The notes under the pieces were generated by a model, which saw only the letters and a list, made by a program, of their open reading frames with translations, ran no database searches and was not told the DNA's origin. From the NCBI GenBank assembly GCA_003605035.1, contig QZKJ01000006.1, positions 1 through 35,399 on the forward strand: DNA of 35,399 nt. Reading direction: 5' to 3'. A program made the position numbers and the translations under genes. Source of the DNA: Desulfurivibrio sp. GTDB taxonomy: Bacteria; Desulfobacterota; Desulfobulbia; Desulfobulbales; SURF-16. This document shows, in pieces, positions 25,108 to 33,355 of the stretch; the stretch's first letter is position 1; every line of letters starts with the position of its first letter.

Positions 25108-27180
25108 ATGGAGACAGACATCTATAAAACCGAAGCAATTGAGATTTTGGATGACCTTGAAGCAGCGCTGCTGGAACTAGAAGAACGGCCGGAGGATATG
25201 CCGCTGGTAAATCGGATATTCCGTGCGCTGCATACCATCAAAGGTTCAGGCAAAATGTTCGGTTTTGATGATATTGCCGACTTTACACATGAGATTGAAA
25301 ACATCTATGACCGGGTGCGCTCGGGAAATCTTGCGGTGAGCCAGGCCCTGATAAGTCTGACGCTGGCTTCGGGCGATATCATCCGGCGCATGGTGCATGG
25401 GGAAGAGGTGCCCCTGGCAGAAAGACAGGCCATGATCAGCCGCTTTCAAGGCATGCTTCAGAGGGAGAAAGGTCTGGCGGACCCGGCTCTCTCTAGCCCC
25501 CAGCCCCAGCCCAGGGCAATAGCACAGGACAAGCAGACCGCCATCTGGCGGATAAGGTTTAAACCGGGACAAAATATCTTTCAGACCGGCACCAATCTGG
25601 CGCGGCTCTTTGCCGAGCTGCGGGAACTGGGGGAGTGCACGGTGGTGGGTCACTGCCAGGAAGTGCCCGACCTGGCCGGCCTTGATCCGCAGAGCTGTTA
25701 TCTGTCATGGGACATTGTTCTGACCACGGGCAGGGGGGAACAGGCCATCCGCGATGTGTTTATCTTTGTGGAAGGTGACAGCGACATCGAAATCACCGTG
25801 CTGGAAGATGCTGACAGCGTGGGACAAATCGAGCAGCATCGGCGGCTGGGAGAAATTCTCGTTGAAAAAGGAGATATCGCCCAGGACAAACTTGCTGAGA
25901 TTTTAGCCCACAGACCTTTGATCGGACAAACCCTGGTCAAGGAAAAACTCGTCCATCAGAGTCTGGTCAAATCCGCCCTCGCCGAGCAGCAGCATATCCG
26001 CAAACTCAGTGAAAAACAAAAAGAGATTGAGAGCAGCGACAGTGTACGGGTCACGGCCAACAAGCTTGACACCCTGGTGAATCTGGTCGGCGAGCTGGTC
26101 ATTGTCCAGGCCCGTCTGTCCCAGCATTCGACCCTGTCCTGCGATCCGATTGCCGTCACTATCGCCGAAGAGGTTGAGCGGCTCACCACGGAGCTGCGCG
26201 ATAACACCATGAGCCTGCGGATGCTGCCCATCGGCACCACCTTCAGCAAATTCAAAAGGCTGGTCCGCGATCTTTCCAAGGAGTTGGGCAAGGACATAGT
26301 TCTGGAGATGGAGGGCGAAGAGACCCAGCTGGACAAGTCGGTCATTGAACAGTTGAACGACCCCCTGGTCCACATTATCCGCAACAGCATTGACCATGGC
26401 ATCGAGTCTCCCGAGGCAAGACTGGCCCGGGGCAAGGTCAAAACAGGAGTCATCAAACTTTCCGCGGCCCAATCCGGTGCGGATGTGGTGATCAGCATCA
26501 CGGATGACGGCGCCGGGCTCGATACGGCAAAAATCAGAGCCAAGGCGAGAGAGCGAGACCTTATTGCCGATGGCAGGGAACTGAGCGAGGAAGAGGTGTA
26601 TCAGCTGATCTTTGAACCGGGTTTTTCCACCGCCGAAGTTGTCAGCGGCGTTTCCGGCAGAGGGGTGGGCATGGACGTGGTGAAACGGGGGGTGGAGGCG
26701 TTGCGTGGCCACATAGAGATTGCCAGCAGGCCCGGCCAGGGAACGCAGATTACCATCAGACTGCCCCTCACCCTGGCCATCATTGATGGTTTGCTGGTGG
26801 AAACCGGCAGTGAAAAATACGTGATACCCCAGGCGGCGGTCCTCGAATGCTTTGAGCAGACCCGTGAAGATATTGAAAACGCCCATGGCAACAATGTGAT
26901 CAATGTCTGGGGACAGATGATGCCCTATATCTGCCTCAGGCAGCGCTTTGCCATTGCCGGCGATATTCCCCCCTCACGCCGGGTCATTCTCTGCGAGGCC
27001 AACGGCAGGAAGGCGGGGCTGGCTGTTGATCGGGTCATCGGCAACTACCAGACGGTGATCAAGCCGTTGGGCGAGGTTTATAAAAAGGTCGAATGTATTT
27101 CCGGTGCCACAATTCTGGGTGACGGCACGGTGGCGCTCATACTTGATCCGGTTAAACTGATGGAGGAAAGACAGACCTGA
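25108..27180 (+). CDS. cheA: Chemotaxis histidine kinase CheA
   Basis: 690 residues. P1 (Hpt): FRALHTIKGSGKMFGFDDIA with phospho-His42. A Pro/Gln-rich linker (~128-140) leads to an unusual middle part in place of a typical P2: a ~90-residue alpha/beta segment (IWRIRFKPGQNIFQTG, FIFVEGDSDIEITVLEDAD) and then a helical repeat (LGEILVEKGDIAQDKLAEIL, IGQTLVKEKLVHQSLVKSAL, residues ~247-293) resembling MshEN/GspE N-terminal modules. P3 dimerisation begins at VRVTANKLDTLVNLVGELV. P4 ATPase has the N-box IIRNSIDHGIE, DDGAGLD and GRGVGMDVV. P5 is the CheW-like C-terminal ~130 residues. GAGGAAG precedes the ATG. It phosphorylates CheY and CheB in response to receptors; CheY is not encoded here. Confidence 0.97.
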   Translation: METDIYKTEAIEILDDLEAALLELEERPEDMPLVNRIFRALHTIKGSGKMFGFDDIADFTHEIENIYDRVRSGNLAVSQALISLTLASGDIIRRMVHGEEVPLAERQAMISRFQGMLQREKGLADPALSSPQPQPRAIAQDKQTAIWRIRFKPGQNIFQTGTNLARLFAELRELGECTVVGHCQEVPDLAGLDPQSCYLSWDIVLTTGRGEQAIRDVFIFVEGDSDIEITVLEDADSVGQIEQHRRLGEILVEKGDIAQDKLAEILAHRPLIGQTLVKEKLVHQSLVKSALAEQQHIRKLSEKQKEIESSDSVRVTANKLDTLVNLVGELVIVQARLSQHSTLSCDPIAVTIAEEVERLTTELRDNTMSLRMLPIGTTFSKFKRLVRDLSKELGKDIVLEMEGEETQLDKSVIEQLNDPLVHIIRNSIDHGIESPEARLARGKVKTGVIKLSAAQSGADVVISITDDGAGLDTAKIRAKARERDLIADGRELSEEEVYQLIFEPGFSTAEVVSGVSGRGVGMDVVKRGVEALRGHIEIASRPGQGTQITIRLPLTLAIIDGLLVETGSEKYVIPQAAVLECFEQTREDIENAHGNNVINVWGQMMPYICLRQRFAIAGDIPPSRRVILCEANGRKAGLAVDRVIGNYQTVIKPLGEVYKKVECISGATILGDGTVALILDPVKLMEERQT

Positions 27181-27223
27181 TTCTTCAGGGACTCAATGCG
27201 GATAAGGCAATAATGAATTTCCA

Positions 27224-27247
27224 AAAGGCCCCGTCTTGAGGGCCTTT
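27224..27247 (+). terminator. Hairpin between cheA and the receptor gene (attenuator candidate)
   Basis: 8-bp perfect stem AAAGGCCC / GGGCCTTT with an 8-nt loop, 43 bp after the cheA stop and 26 bp before the next ATG. The tail TTTCAATCG is weakly U-rich. It may reduce read-through and set kinase-to-receptor ratio, or stabilise the mRNA end. Confidence 0.5.
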
Positions 27248-27273
27248 CAATCGTCAACAGCGGAGGAAATGCC

Positions 27274-30114
27274 ATGCTGAATCTCAATAATGTGAAAATG
27301 AAACCGAAGCTGATCAGCCTGTTTTTGCTGGCCGGCCTTATTCCGCTTGCCTTGGTCGGCTGGTGGGGGGCAAACCTTGCCAGGAAGGCCCTGGTCAGGC
27401 AGGCCTATAACCAGCTTGAAGGTGTGCGGGAGATCAAAAAGAAGCAGATTGAGAGATTTTTTGCTGAACGGGAAGGTGATATGGGCGTCTTGATGGAGAC
27501 GGTGGGCACCCTGCGCCATGAAGCTTTTGCCAAGCTTGAAGCCATCCAGGAGACAAAGAAGGCCTATCTTGAGAACTATCTGGAGACTCTGAGGGCTCAG
27601 TTGCGGATATTTAAGGACGATCCTTATGCTAAAATCGCCATGAATGAGTTCCGCCATGCCTTCGAAGCTGGCGGCAACACCATTGACACCAGTGACTGGC
27701 AGAACCTGGCTAAAAAACACGACGTTCGCATGAAGGATATCCTGGCCGACAATGGCTGGTATGATCTCTTTCTCATTCATCCTGATGGTGATATTGTTTA
27801 CACTGCTGCCCGGGAGCCAGATCTCGGCATGGGCATTCCAGACAGTGAACTGAAGACCTCTCCAATCGGCAGGGCCTTTCAACTGGTCCAGCAAGCCGAC
27901 ACGGATGAAGTTGTTTTTTCCGACTTTGGCCCCTATGCCCCTTCCGGCGGCGTACCGGCCGGCTTCATGATGTCAAGGATGCTCGATGCAAACGGAGAAC
28001 GTATCGGCTACGTGGCCCTGCAGGTCCCCCTTGACAAGATCAACAAAATCATGCTGGCCCGCCAGGGCATGGGCAAGACCGGCGAGTCTTATCTGGTGGG
28101 ACAGGATTTCCTTATGCGCTCCGATTCGTTTCTTGATTCCACCGGTCATTCGGTGGCGGCCTCATTTAAAAATAATGCCAAAGTTGAAACCGAGGCGGCG
28201 AAAGAGGCCTTGGCCGGCATGGAAAACCAGAAGGTGATCATTGATTATAATGGCAATTCCGTTCTTTCTGTCTGGGATGCAATCGAGATGGGGAATGGCA
28301 TACGCTGGGCCATGATAAGCGAGATCGACGTTGCCGAGGCCTTTAGTCCGGTTGACGCAAACGGGAACGAATATTACAAAAAATACATCGAGAAATACGG
28401 CTACTACGATCTTTTCCTTTTCACTCCGGAAGGGACAGCCTTCTACACCGCGGCAAAAGAGGCCGATTTTCAGACTAATTTTGTCAACGGTCAATACTCC
28501 AGTTCCAACCTGGGTAAATTATTTAAAAAAGTAATCCAAACCCAGAAATTTGAGATTGCCGATTTTGCCCCCTATGCCCCGAGTAATAATGAGCCGAGCG
28601 CCTTTATCGCCCAACCGGTGGTCGATAAGGGAAGGATAGAAATGGTCGTGGGCCTGCAGCTTTCCCTGGATGCGATAAATACTATCATGCAGCAGCGCGA
28701 AGGCATGGGCAAGACCGGCGAGACCTACCTGGTGGGCACGGACAAGCTCATGCGCTCCGACTCCTTTCTCGACTCGACAAATCATTCGGTCAAGGCCTCT
28801 TTCGCCAATCCCACCAAGGGCAGCGTTGATACGGAGGCTGCGCGGGAGGCCCTGGCCGGCCAGGCTGATGTAAAGATTATCATTGACTACAACGGCAATC
28901 CGGTTCTCTCCGCTTATACGCCGGTCAAGGTGGGAGAAAATGTCTGGGCTCTTCTGGCTGAGATTGACGAAGCTGAAGTTATGGCGCCGGTCAAGTCGCT
29001 TATCTATTCCGTGTTGTTGATCGGCGCGGTCCTTGCCGTAGTCGTGGCCGTGATCGCTTTGCTTATTGCCAGGGGTATTGCCACGCCGCTCATCAAAGGG
29101 GTCGACTTTGCCAAGGCCATTGCCGGCGGTGATTTGACCGTTAATCTCGATATCAAGCAGAAAGATGAAGTGGGGGTCCTGGCTGAGGCGATGACGGGCA
29201 TGGTTACAAAGCTCAGGGAAATCGTCAATGACGTCAATACCGCCTCCGAGAACGTGGCCAGCGGCAGCGAGGAGATGGCCAGCAGTGCGGAGCAGCTTTC
29301 CCAGGGCGCGGTGGAGCAGGCCTCCAGCACCGAGGAGGTGGCCTCATCCATGGAGGAGATGACTGCGACCATGCAGCAGACAGCTGATAATGCCAAGCAG
29401 ACCAATAAGATCAGCATGCAGGCCGGGGAAAATGCCAGAAAGAGCGGTGAAGTGGTCAACCGGACCGTGGAGGCCATGCGGCAGATCGCCAGCAAAATCA
29501 AAGTTATTGAAGAGATTGCCAATAAAACCGACCTGCTGGCCTTGAACGCCGCCGTTGAAGCGGCCCGGGCAGGGGAACAGGGCAAGGGATTTGCAGTTGT
29601 TGCCTCGGAGGTGCGGAAACTGGCGGAACGCAGCCAGCTTGCGGCTGCGGAGATCAATTCCCTGTCAAGTGAGAGCGTGCAGACTGCCGAAGAAGCTGGG
29701 GCAATGCTCGATAAGCTGGTGCCGGATATTCAGAAAACCGTGGAGCTTGTTGACGAGATTACCGCTTCCATTGACGAGCAACTCAAGGGAGCGGAACAGG
29801 TGAATAGTGCCATCCAGCAGCTTGACCAGGTTACCCAGCAGAATTCTTCGGCATCAGAGGAACTTTCCGCGACATCGGAAGAACTTGCCAGTCAGGCGGA
29901 GGAGTTGCAGGAAACGATTTCCTTCTTTAATGTCGGCCAAACTGCCGCGGCAGGGAGAAAAGTGAAATCCGTCAAGAGGAAGTCCGGCGTACACAAGATT
30001 CTCGCCCATCCTAAGGTAACGGCAAAATCTGCGAGCAAAAAGAATGAGAGTTTCGAATACGATTTGCAGGAAGCAGACGACGATCAGGAGAATGTGGAAT
30101 TTGAAAAATATTGA
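27274..30114 (+). CDS. Methyl-accepting chemotaxis protein with duplicated sensor segment
   Basis: 946 residues, long for a receptor. TM1 is ~13-30, TM2 ~577-599, and a HAMP domain follows ([20 protein letters not shown], then [12 protein letters not shown]). The ~545-residue periplasmic part has an N-terminal coiled-coil region to ~150 and then two copies of a ~200-residue unit: ~161-357 and ~376-572. Both copies read YDLFL, FYTAA or [81 protein letters not shown]. They look like Cache/PAS-type sensors. The signalling tip is [20 protein letters not shown]. After the last helix a basic then acidic tail extends ~60 residues to EFEKY. GGAGGAAATGCC precedes the ATG. It is the dedicated receptor of this operon. 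Confidence 0.95.
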   Translation: MLNLNNVKMKPKLISLFLLAGLIPLALVGWWGANLARKALVRQAYNQLEGVREIKKKQIERFFAEREGDMGVLMETVGTLRHEAFAKLEAIQETKKAYLENYLETLRAQLRIFKDDPYAKIAMNEFRHAFEAGGNTIDTSDWQNLAKKHDVRMKDILADNGWYDLFLIHPDGDIVYTAAREPDLGMGIPDSELKTSPIGRAFQLVQQADTDEVVFSDFGPYAPSGGVPAGFMMSRMLDANGERIGYVALQVPLDKINKIMLARQGMGKTGESYLVGQDFLMRSDSFLDSTGHSVAASFKNNAKVETEAAKEALAGMENQKVIIDYNGNSVLSVWDAIEMGNGIRWAMISEIDVAEAFSPVDANGNEYYKKYIEKYGYYDLFLFTPEGTAFYTAAKEADFQTNFVNGQYSSSNLGKLFKKVIQTQKFEIADFAPYAPSNNEPSAFIAQPVVDKGRIEMVVGLQLSLDAINTIMQQREGMGKTGETYLVGTDKLMRSDSFLDSTNHSVKASFANPTKGSVDTEAAREALAGQADVKIIIDYNGNPVLSAYTPVKVGENVWALLAEIDEAEVMAPVKSLIYSVLLIGAVLAVVVAVIALLIARGIATPLIKGVDFAKAIAGGDLTVNLDIKQKDEVGVLAEAMTGMVTKLREIVNDVNTASENVASGSEEMASSAEQLSQGAVEQASSTEEVASSMEEMTATMQQTADNAKQTNKISMQAGENARKSGEVVNRTVEAMRQIASKIKVIEEIANKTDLLALNAAVEAARAGEQGKGFAVVASEVRKLAERSQLAAAEINSLSSESVQTAEEAGAMLDKLVPDIQKTVELVDEITASIDEQLKGAEQVNSAIQQLDQVTQQNSSASEELSATSEELASQAEELQETISFFNVGQTAAAGRKVKSVKRKSGVHKILAHPKVTAKSASKKNESFEYDLQEADDDQENVEFEKY

Positions 30115-30146
30115 TTCCCAATATTAAAGCAAACAGGGAGCCCCCA

Positions 30147-30647
30147 ATGACCGTCGATACCATTACCCAAACAGCTCATTACCTTACCTTCAAGATTGAT
30201 GAGGAGTATTTCACGGTTAATGTCCACAGCGTCCGGGAAATTCTGGAGTATTCCAAGATAACCAAGATGCCGGACGCACCGCCTTTCATGCGCGGCATCA
30301 TTAATGTACGGGGCAGCGTCATCCCGGTTATTGATCTGCGCCTCAAATTCGGCATGGAAGAAACCATACCGAAAAGCTCAACCCGGATCATTGTCATGGA
30401 AATTGCGAGAGAAGGGAAGACACTGGTTATCGGTTCTCTGGCTGATTCCGTCAAGGAGGTGATAGAGATCGCCCCTGAGCAGATCGAGCCTCCGCCGGAA
30501 ATGGGAACCCGATGGAAAAAGGACTATATTCTTGGCGTGGGGAAATATCAGGATGAATTTATCATGCTGCTCGATATCAAGAAGCTTTTTTCCATTGACG
30601 AGCTGACCAGGATTAACCAGCCCTGCACGGATGAGGATGATTCATGA
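30147..30647 (+). CDS. cheW: Chemotaxis adaptor CheW
   Basis: 166 residues from the ATG at 30147, preferred because GGGAG lies at a proper distance; the frame is open 12 codons further to a TTG overlapping the receptor stop. CheW couples receptors to CheA in the membrane array. Seen: YLTFKIDEEYFTVNVHSVRE (strand pair one), ITKMPDAPPFMRGIINVRGS then VIPVIDLRLKFGM, the most conserved adaptor stretch, and FIMLLDIKKLF near the end. The C-terminus overlaps the outermost cheR frame (30631), consistent with operon coupling. Confidence 0.95.
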   Translation: MTVDTITQTAHYLTFKIDEEYFTVNVHSVREILEYSKITKMPDAPPFMRGIINVRGSVIPVIDLRLKFGMEETIPKSSTRIIVMEIAREGKTLVIGSLADSVKEVIEIAPEQIEPPPEMGTRWKKDYILGVGKYQDEFIMLLDIKKLFSIDELTRINQPCTDEDDS

Positions 30648-30678
30648 ACAGGGCTTGCCGTTCAGCCGAGGATCTCGT

Positions 30679-31518
30679 TTGACTAAAGAGACCATTTCGC
30701 CAAAACTTTTCCGGCATCTGGCCCGCTTCATTCAGGACAATTATGGCATCAAGATGCCGGATTCCAAGAAGGTGATGCTTGAGGCGCGTCTGCGCAGAAG
30801 AATGCGGCAGATCGGCTATGATTCCATCGGCGATTACCTTGATTATGTCTTCAGCCCCGATGGCAGGCGCAACGAACTGGTTCATATGATAGATCATGTC
30901 ACCACCAACAAGACAGGATTTTTCCGTGAGCCGGTTCATTTTCCCTTTCTCTGTGACCAAATTATTCCCCGCATTACCGGCAGCAGGAATTTTTCCGGTT
31001 CCTCAATTCTCAAAGTCTGGAGTGCGGCCTGCTCCACCGGAGAGGAGCCTTATACTCTGGCCATGGTAATAAATGAGTTTGCCGAGCAGAAAGGTGCCCT
31101 GCGCTTTAGCATTCTGGCGAGCGACCTGTCAACCCGGGTTCTGAAAATAGCCTCCCAGGGGGTGTATACTGAAGAGCAGATTCAGGATATCCCCCTGCGC
31201 CTGCGGGAGAAGTATCTGCTGCGGAGCAAGGATCGCGGTCTGCGGCTGGTGCAGATGGGGGAAATGCTGCGCGGGGCAGTGACTTTCCGGCGCATTAACC
31301 TCATGGACGATGATTTTGGCATTCAGGAGAAAATGCATATCATTTTCTGCCGTAATGTTTTGATTTATTTTGAAAAACAGAAACAGCAACGCTTGGTGCA
31401 CAAATTCGCCGACCAGCTTGAGCCGCAGGGATTTCTCTTTATCGGCCATTCCGAGAGCCTGGCCGGCTTGGAAGTGCCTTTTGTTTCGATGGCACAAACG
31501 GTCTATCAGAAAAAATGA
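30679..31518 (+). CDS. cheR: Chemotaxis methyltransferase CheR
   Basis: 279 residues with a TTG start at 30679, which has GAGGA six bases upstream; an ATG at 30631 (overlapping cheW by 17 bp, without a ribosome site) would add 16 residues unlike the family start. CheR methylates receptor glutamates using SAM. The all-helical N-domain (ISPKLFRHLARFIQDNYGI, EARLRRRMRQIG) precedes the catalytic domain: VTTNKTGFFREPVHF, the SAM motif VWSAACSTGEEPYTLAM, ILASDLSTRVLKIA, and FCRNVLIYFEKQKQ. KLF-type end is MAQTVYQKK. Complete. Partner of the three receptors in the window, although none ends in a CheR-binding NWETF-like pentapeptide. Confidence 0.94.
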   Translation: MTKETISPKLFRHLARFIQDNYGIKMPDSKKVMLEARLRRRMRQIGYDSIGDYLDYVFSPDGRRNELVHMIDHVTTNKTGFFREPVHFPFLCDQIIPRITGSRNFSGSSILKVWSAACSTGEEPYTLAMVINEFAEQKGALRFSILASDLSTRVLKIASQGVYTEEQIQDIPLRLREKYLLRSKDRGLRLVQMGEMLRGAVTFRRINLMDDDFGIQEKMHIIFCRNVLIYFEKQKQQRLVHKFADQLEPQGFLFIGHSESLAGLEVPFVSMAQTVYQKK

Positions 31519-31614
31519 GTCAAATGGATAGCATGCCGCCATGCTGCCGCCGGGCAGAAGCGGAACCCGGCCAGGGGAAAATCATCAAGTCCGGCGGGTT
31601 GCCCCTGCAAGATC

Positions 31615-32697
31615 ATGTCTCCTCATAACAAGATCAAAGTGCTCATTGTGGATGATTCCGCCATCGTCAGATCAACGCTGGCCGAAATTCTTGCCGCCGA
31701 TCCGGAGATCGAGGTAATGGATACGGCCCAGGACCCGTTTGTCGCGGCCCAGAAGATGAAAAGCGGCCTGCCGGATGTCATCACCCTTGATGTGGAAATG
31801 CCGAAAATGGACGGCATCACCTTTCTGCAGAAGATCATGTCCCAGCGGCCCCTGCCGGTGGTCATCTGTTCAAGTCTCGCCGGCAAGGGTTCGGAGACGG
31901 CATTGCGGGCCTTGGAGTACGGGGCGGTTGAGATTATCGAAAAACCGAGGGTCGGCACCAAACAGTTTCTGCTTGAAGCGGGAATCATGATCTGCGACAA
32001 GGTGAAGGCGGCTTCCCAGGCCAAGCTGACCATGAGATCCACGCGCCGGCGGGTTGTCCAGCCGAAGTTGAGCGCGGATGCCATGCTGGCCGCCCCGTCT
32101 TTTGCCAGCCGGGCCATGGTGAAAACCACCGAATGCATTGTGGCAGTGGGCGCTTCGACCGGCGGGACCGAGGCGCTGCGGATTTTTCTGCAGGCCCTGC
32201 CCAAAGACGCGCCGGGCATTGTCATTGTCCAGCACATGCCGGAGAATTTCACCAGCGCCTTTGCGGACCGGCTGAACGGTCTCTGCCAGGTGGAGGTCAA
32301 GGAGGCGTCTGACGGGGACTCCGTCCTGCGCGGCCGGGCGCTGATTGCCCCCGGCAACCATCACATGCTGCTCAAGCGCAGCGGGGCCAGGTATTATGTG
32401 GAGGTAAAGGACGGTCCCCTGGTCAACCGGCACCGTCCCTCGGTGGATATCCTTTTCCGTTCCACCGCCCGCTATGCCGGGGCCAATGCCATCGGGGTGA
32501 TCATGACCGGCATGGGGGATGACGGGGCCAGGGGACTTTTGGAAATGAAACAGTGCCAGGCGCCGACCATTGCCCAGGATGAGGCGAGCTGCGTGGTTTT
32601 CGGCATGCCCCAGGAGGCGATCAAACTCGGGGCTGCGGACCGCATTCTGCCGCTTGAGGCTATCGCGCCGGCCGTGCTTCGCTTGAGCATTGAGTAA
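31615..32697 (+). CDS. cheB: Chemotaxis methylesterase/deamidase response regulator CheB
   Basis: 360 residues. N-terminal receiver: [13 protein letters not shown] (acidic pair 13-14), [11 protein letters not shown] with phospho-Asp59, [12 protein letters not shown], and K110 in IIEKPR. A basic linker (~130-170) leads to the esterase domain: [16 protein letters not shown] with Ser181, [10 protein letters not shown] with His207, and [15 protein letters not shown] with the catalytic Asp302/303. It removes methyl groups from receptor glutamates and deamidates glutamines when phosphorylated by CheA. The ATG at 31615 lacks a clear Shine-Dalgarno; 96 bp separate it from cheR. It ends one base before the cheD ATG. 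Confidence 0.96.
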   Translation: MSPHNKIKVLIVDDSAIVRSTLAEILAADPEIEVMDTAQDPFVAAQKMKSGLPDVITLDVEMPKMDGITFLQKIMSQRPLPVVICSSLAGKGSETALRALEYGAVEIIEKPRVGTKQFLLEAGIMICDKVKAASQAKLTMRSTRRRVVQPKLSADAMLAAPSFASRAMVKTTECIVAVGASTGGTEALRIFLQALPKDAPGIVIVQHMPENFTSAFADRLNGLCQVEVKEASDGDSVLRGRALIAPGNHHMLLKRSGARYYVEVKDGPLVNRHRPSVDILFRSTARYAGANAIGVIMTGMGDDGARGLLEMKQCQAPTIAQDEASCVVFGMPQEAIKLGAADRILPLEAIAPAVLRLSIE

Positions 32698-32698
32698 A

Positions 32699-33268
32699 AT
32701 GGCTGCTGCCAAAACAAAAAAAAACCGCCGTATCGGTATCGGCGAGTGTTATGCGAGCGCCTCGCCCGTGGTCATCACTACCTTGCTCGGCTCCTGTGTG
32801 GCGGTCTGTCTCTGGGATCCGGTCAGGAAAATCGGCGGGATGAACCACATTCTGCTGCCCGGTCGGGCTGACCTCAAGCATTTTAACCTGCCGGCCAGAT
32901 TCGGGGTCAACGCCATGGAGCAGCTGATCAATGACCTCATCAGACTGGGCGGCAGGAAAAAAAATCTGGTGGCAAAGATTTTCGGCGGCTCCAATATCTA
33001 TCCGGCGCTAAGGGAAAACCTGGCCACCGGGCCGCGGATTGTGGCCTTTGTCAAGGAATTCCTCAGTCTGGAATCAATAGAGATCATCAGGGAAAACACC
33101 GGCGGCAACGATACCCGGGTCATTTATTTCCATACCGACACCGGCGAAGTTTTTTTGCGGAGAACCGTATCTTCCATGGCGGCAAGGCTGGTGGCCCGGG
33201 AAAATGAGATGCTGGAAAAACTCGCCGCCGAGGTGGCGAAATTGGCGGATATCGAGTGGTTCCATTGA
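32699..33268 (+). CDS. cheD: Chemoreceptor glutamine deamidase CheD
   Basis: 189 residues from the ATG at 32699, one base after the cheB stop (an in-frame TTG at 32690 overlaps cheB). The catalytic elements are intact: Cys33 in TTLLGSCVAVCLWD and His50 in GGMNHILLPG, with the following AKIFGGSNIY region and the C-terminal VIYFHTDTGEVFLRR strand. CheD converts receptor glutamines to glutamates and is often controlled by CheC or CheY; no cheC is present here. It is the last gene of the operon, followed by a REP-like hairpin. Confidence 0.95.
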   Translation: MAAAKTKKNRRIGIGECYASASPVVITTLLGSCVAVCLWDPVRKIGGMNHILLPGRADLKHFNLPARFGVNAMEQLINDLIRLGGRKKNLVAKIFGGSNIYPALRENLATGPRIVAFVKEFLSLESIEIIRENTGGNDTRVIYFHTDTGEVFLRRTVSSMAARLVARENEMLEKLAAEVAKLADIEWFH

Positions 33269-33270
33269 GC

Positions 33271-33312
33271 TGCGACCATCGGGGGTAATGCGCTTCGCTT
33301 ATTACGGTCGCA
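33271..33312. repeat. REP-like hairpin after cheD
   Basis: Nested palindrome: TGCGACC/GGTCGCA outer arms (33271-33277, 33306-33312), GTAAT/ATTAC (33285-33289, 33301-33305) and GCG/CGC around a CTT loop. The inner core GTAATGCGCTTCGCTTATTA is of the type repeated many times in diverse genomes. It sits between cheD and a convergent gene, a typical REP location; it may also terminate or protect the che mRNA. Confidence 0.65.
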
Positions 33313-33355
33313 TCTGAAACAAATACTCTACCAGAACAAACATGTATTCCGGCTT

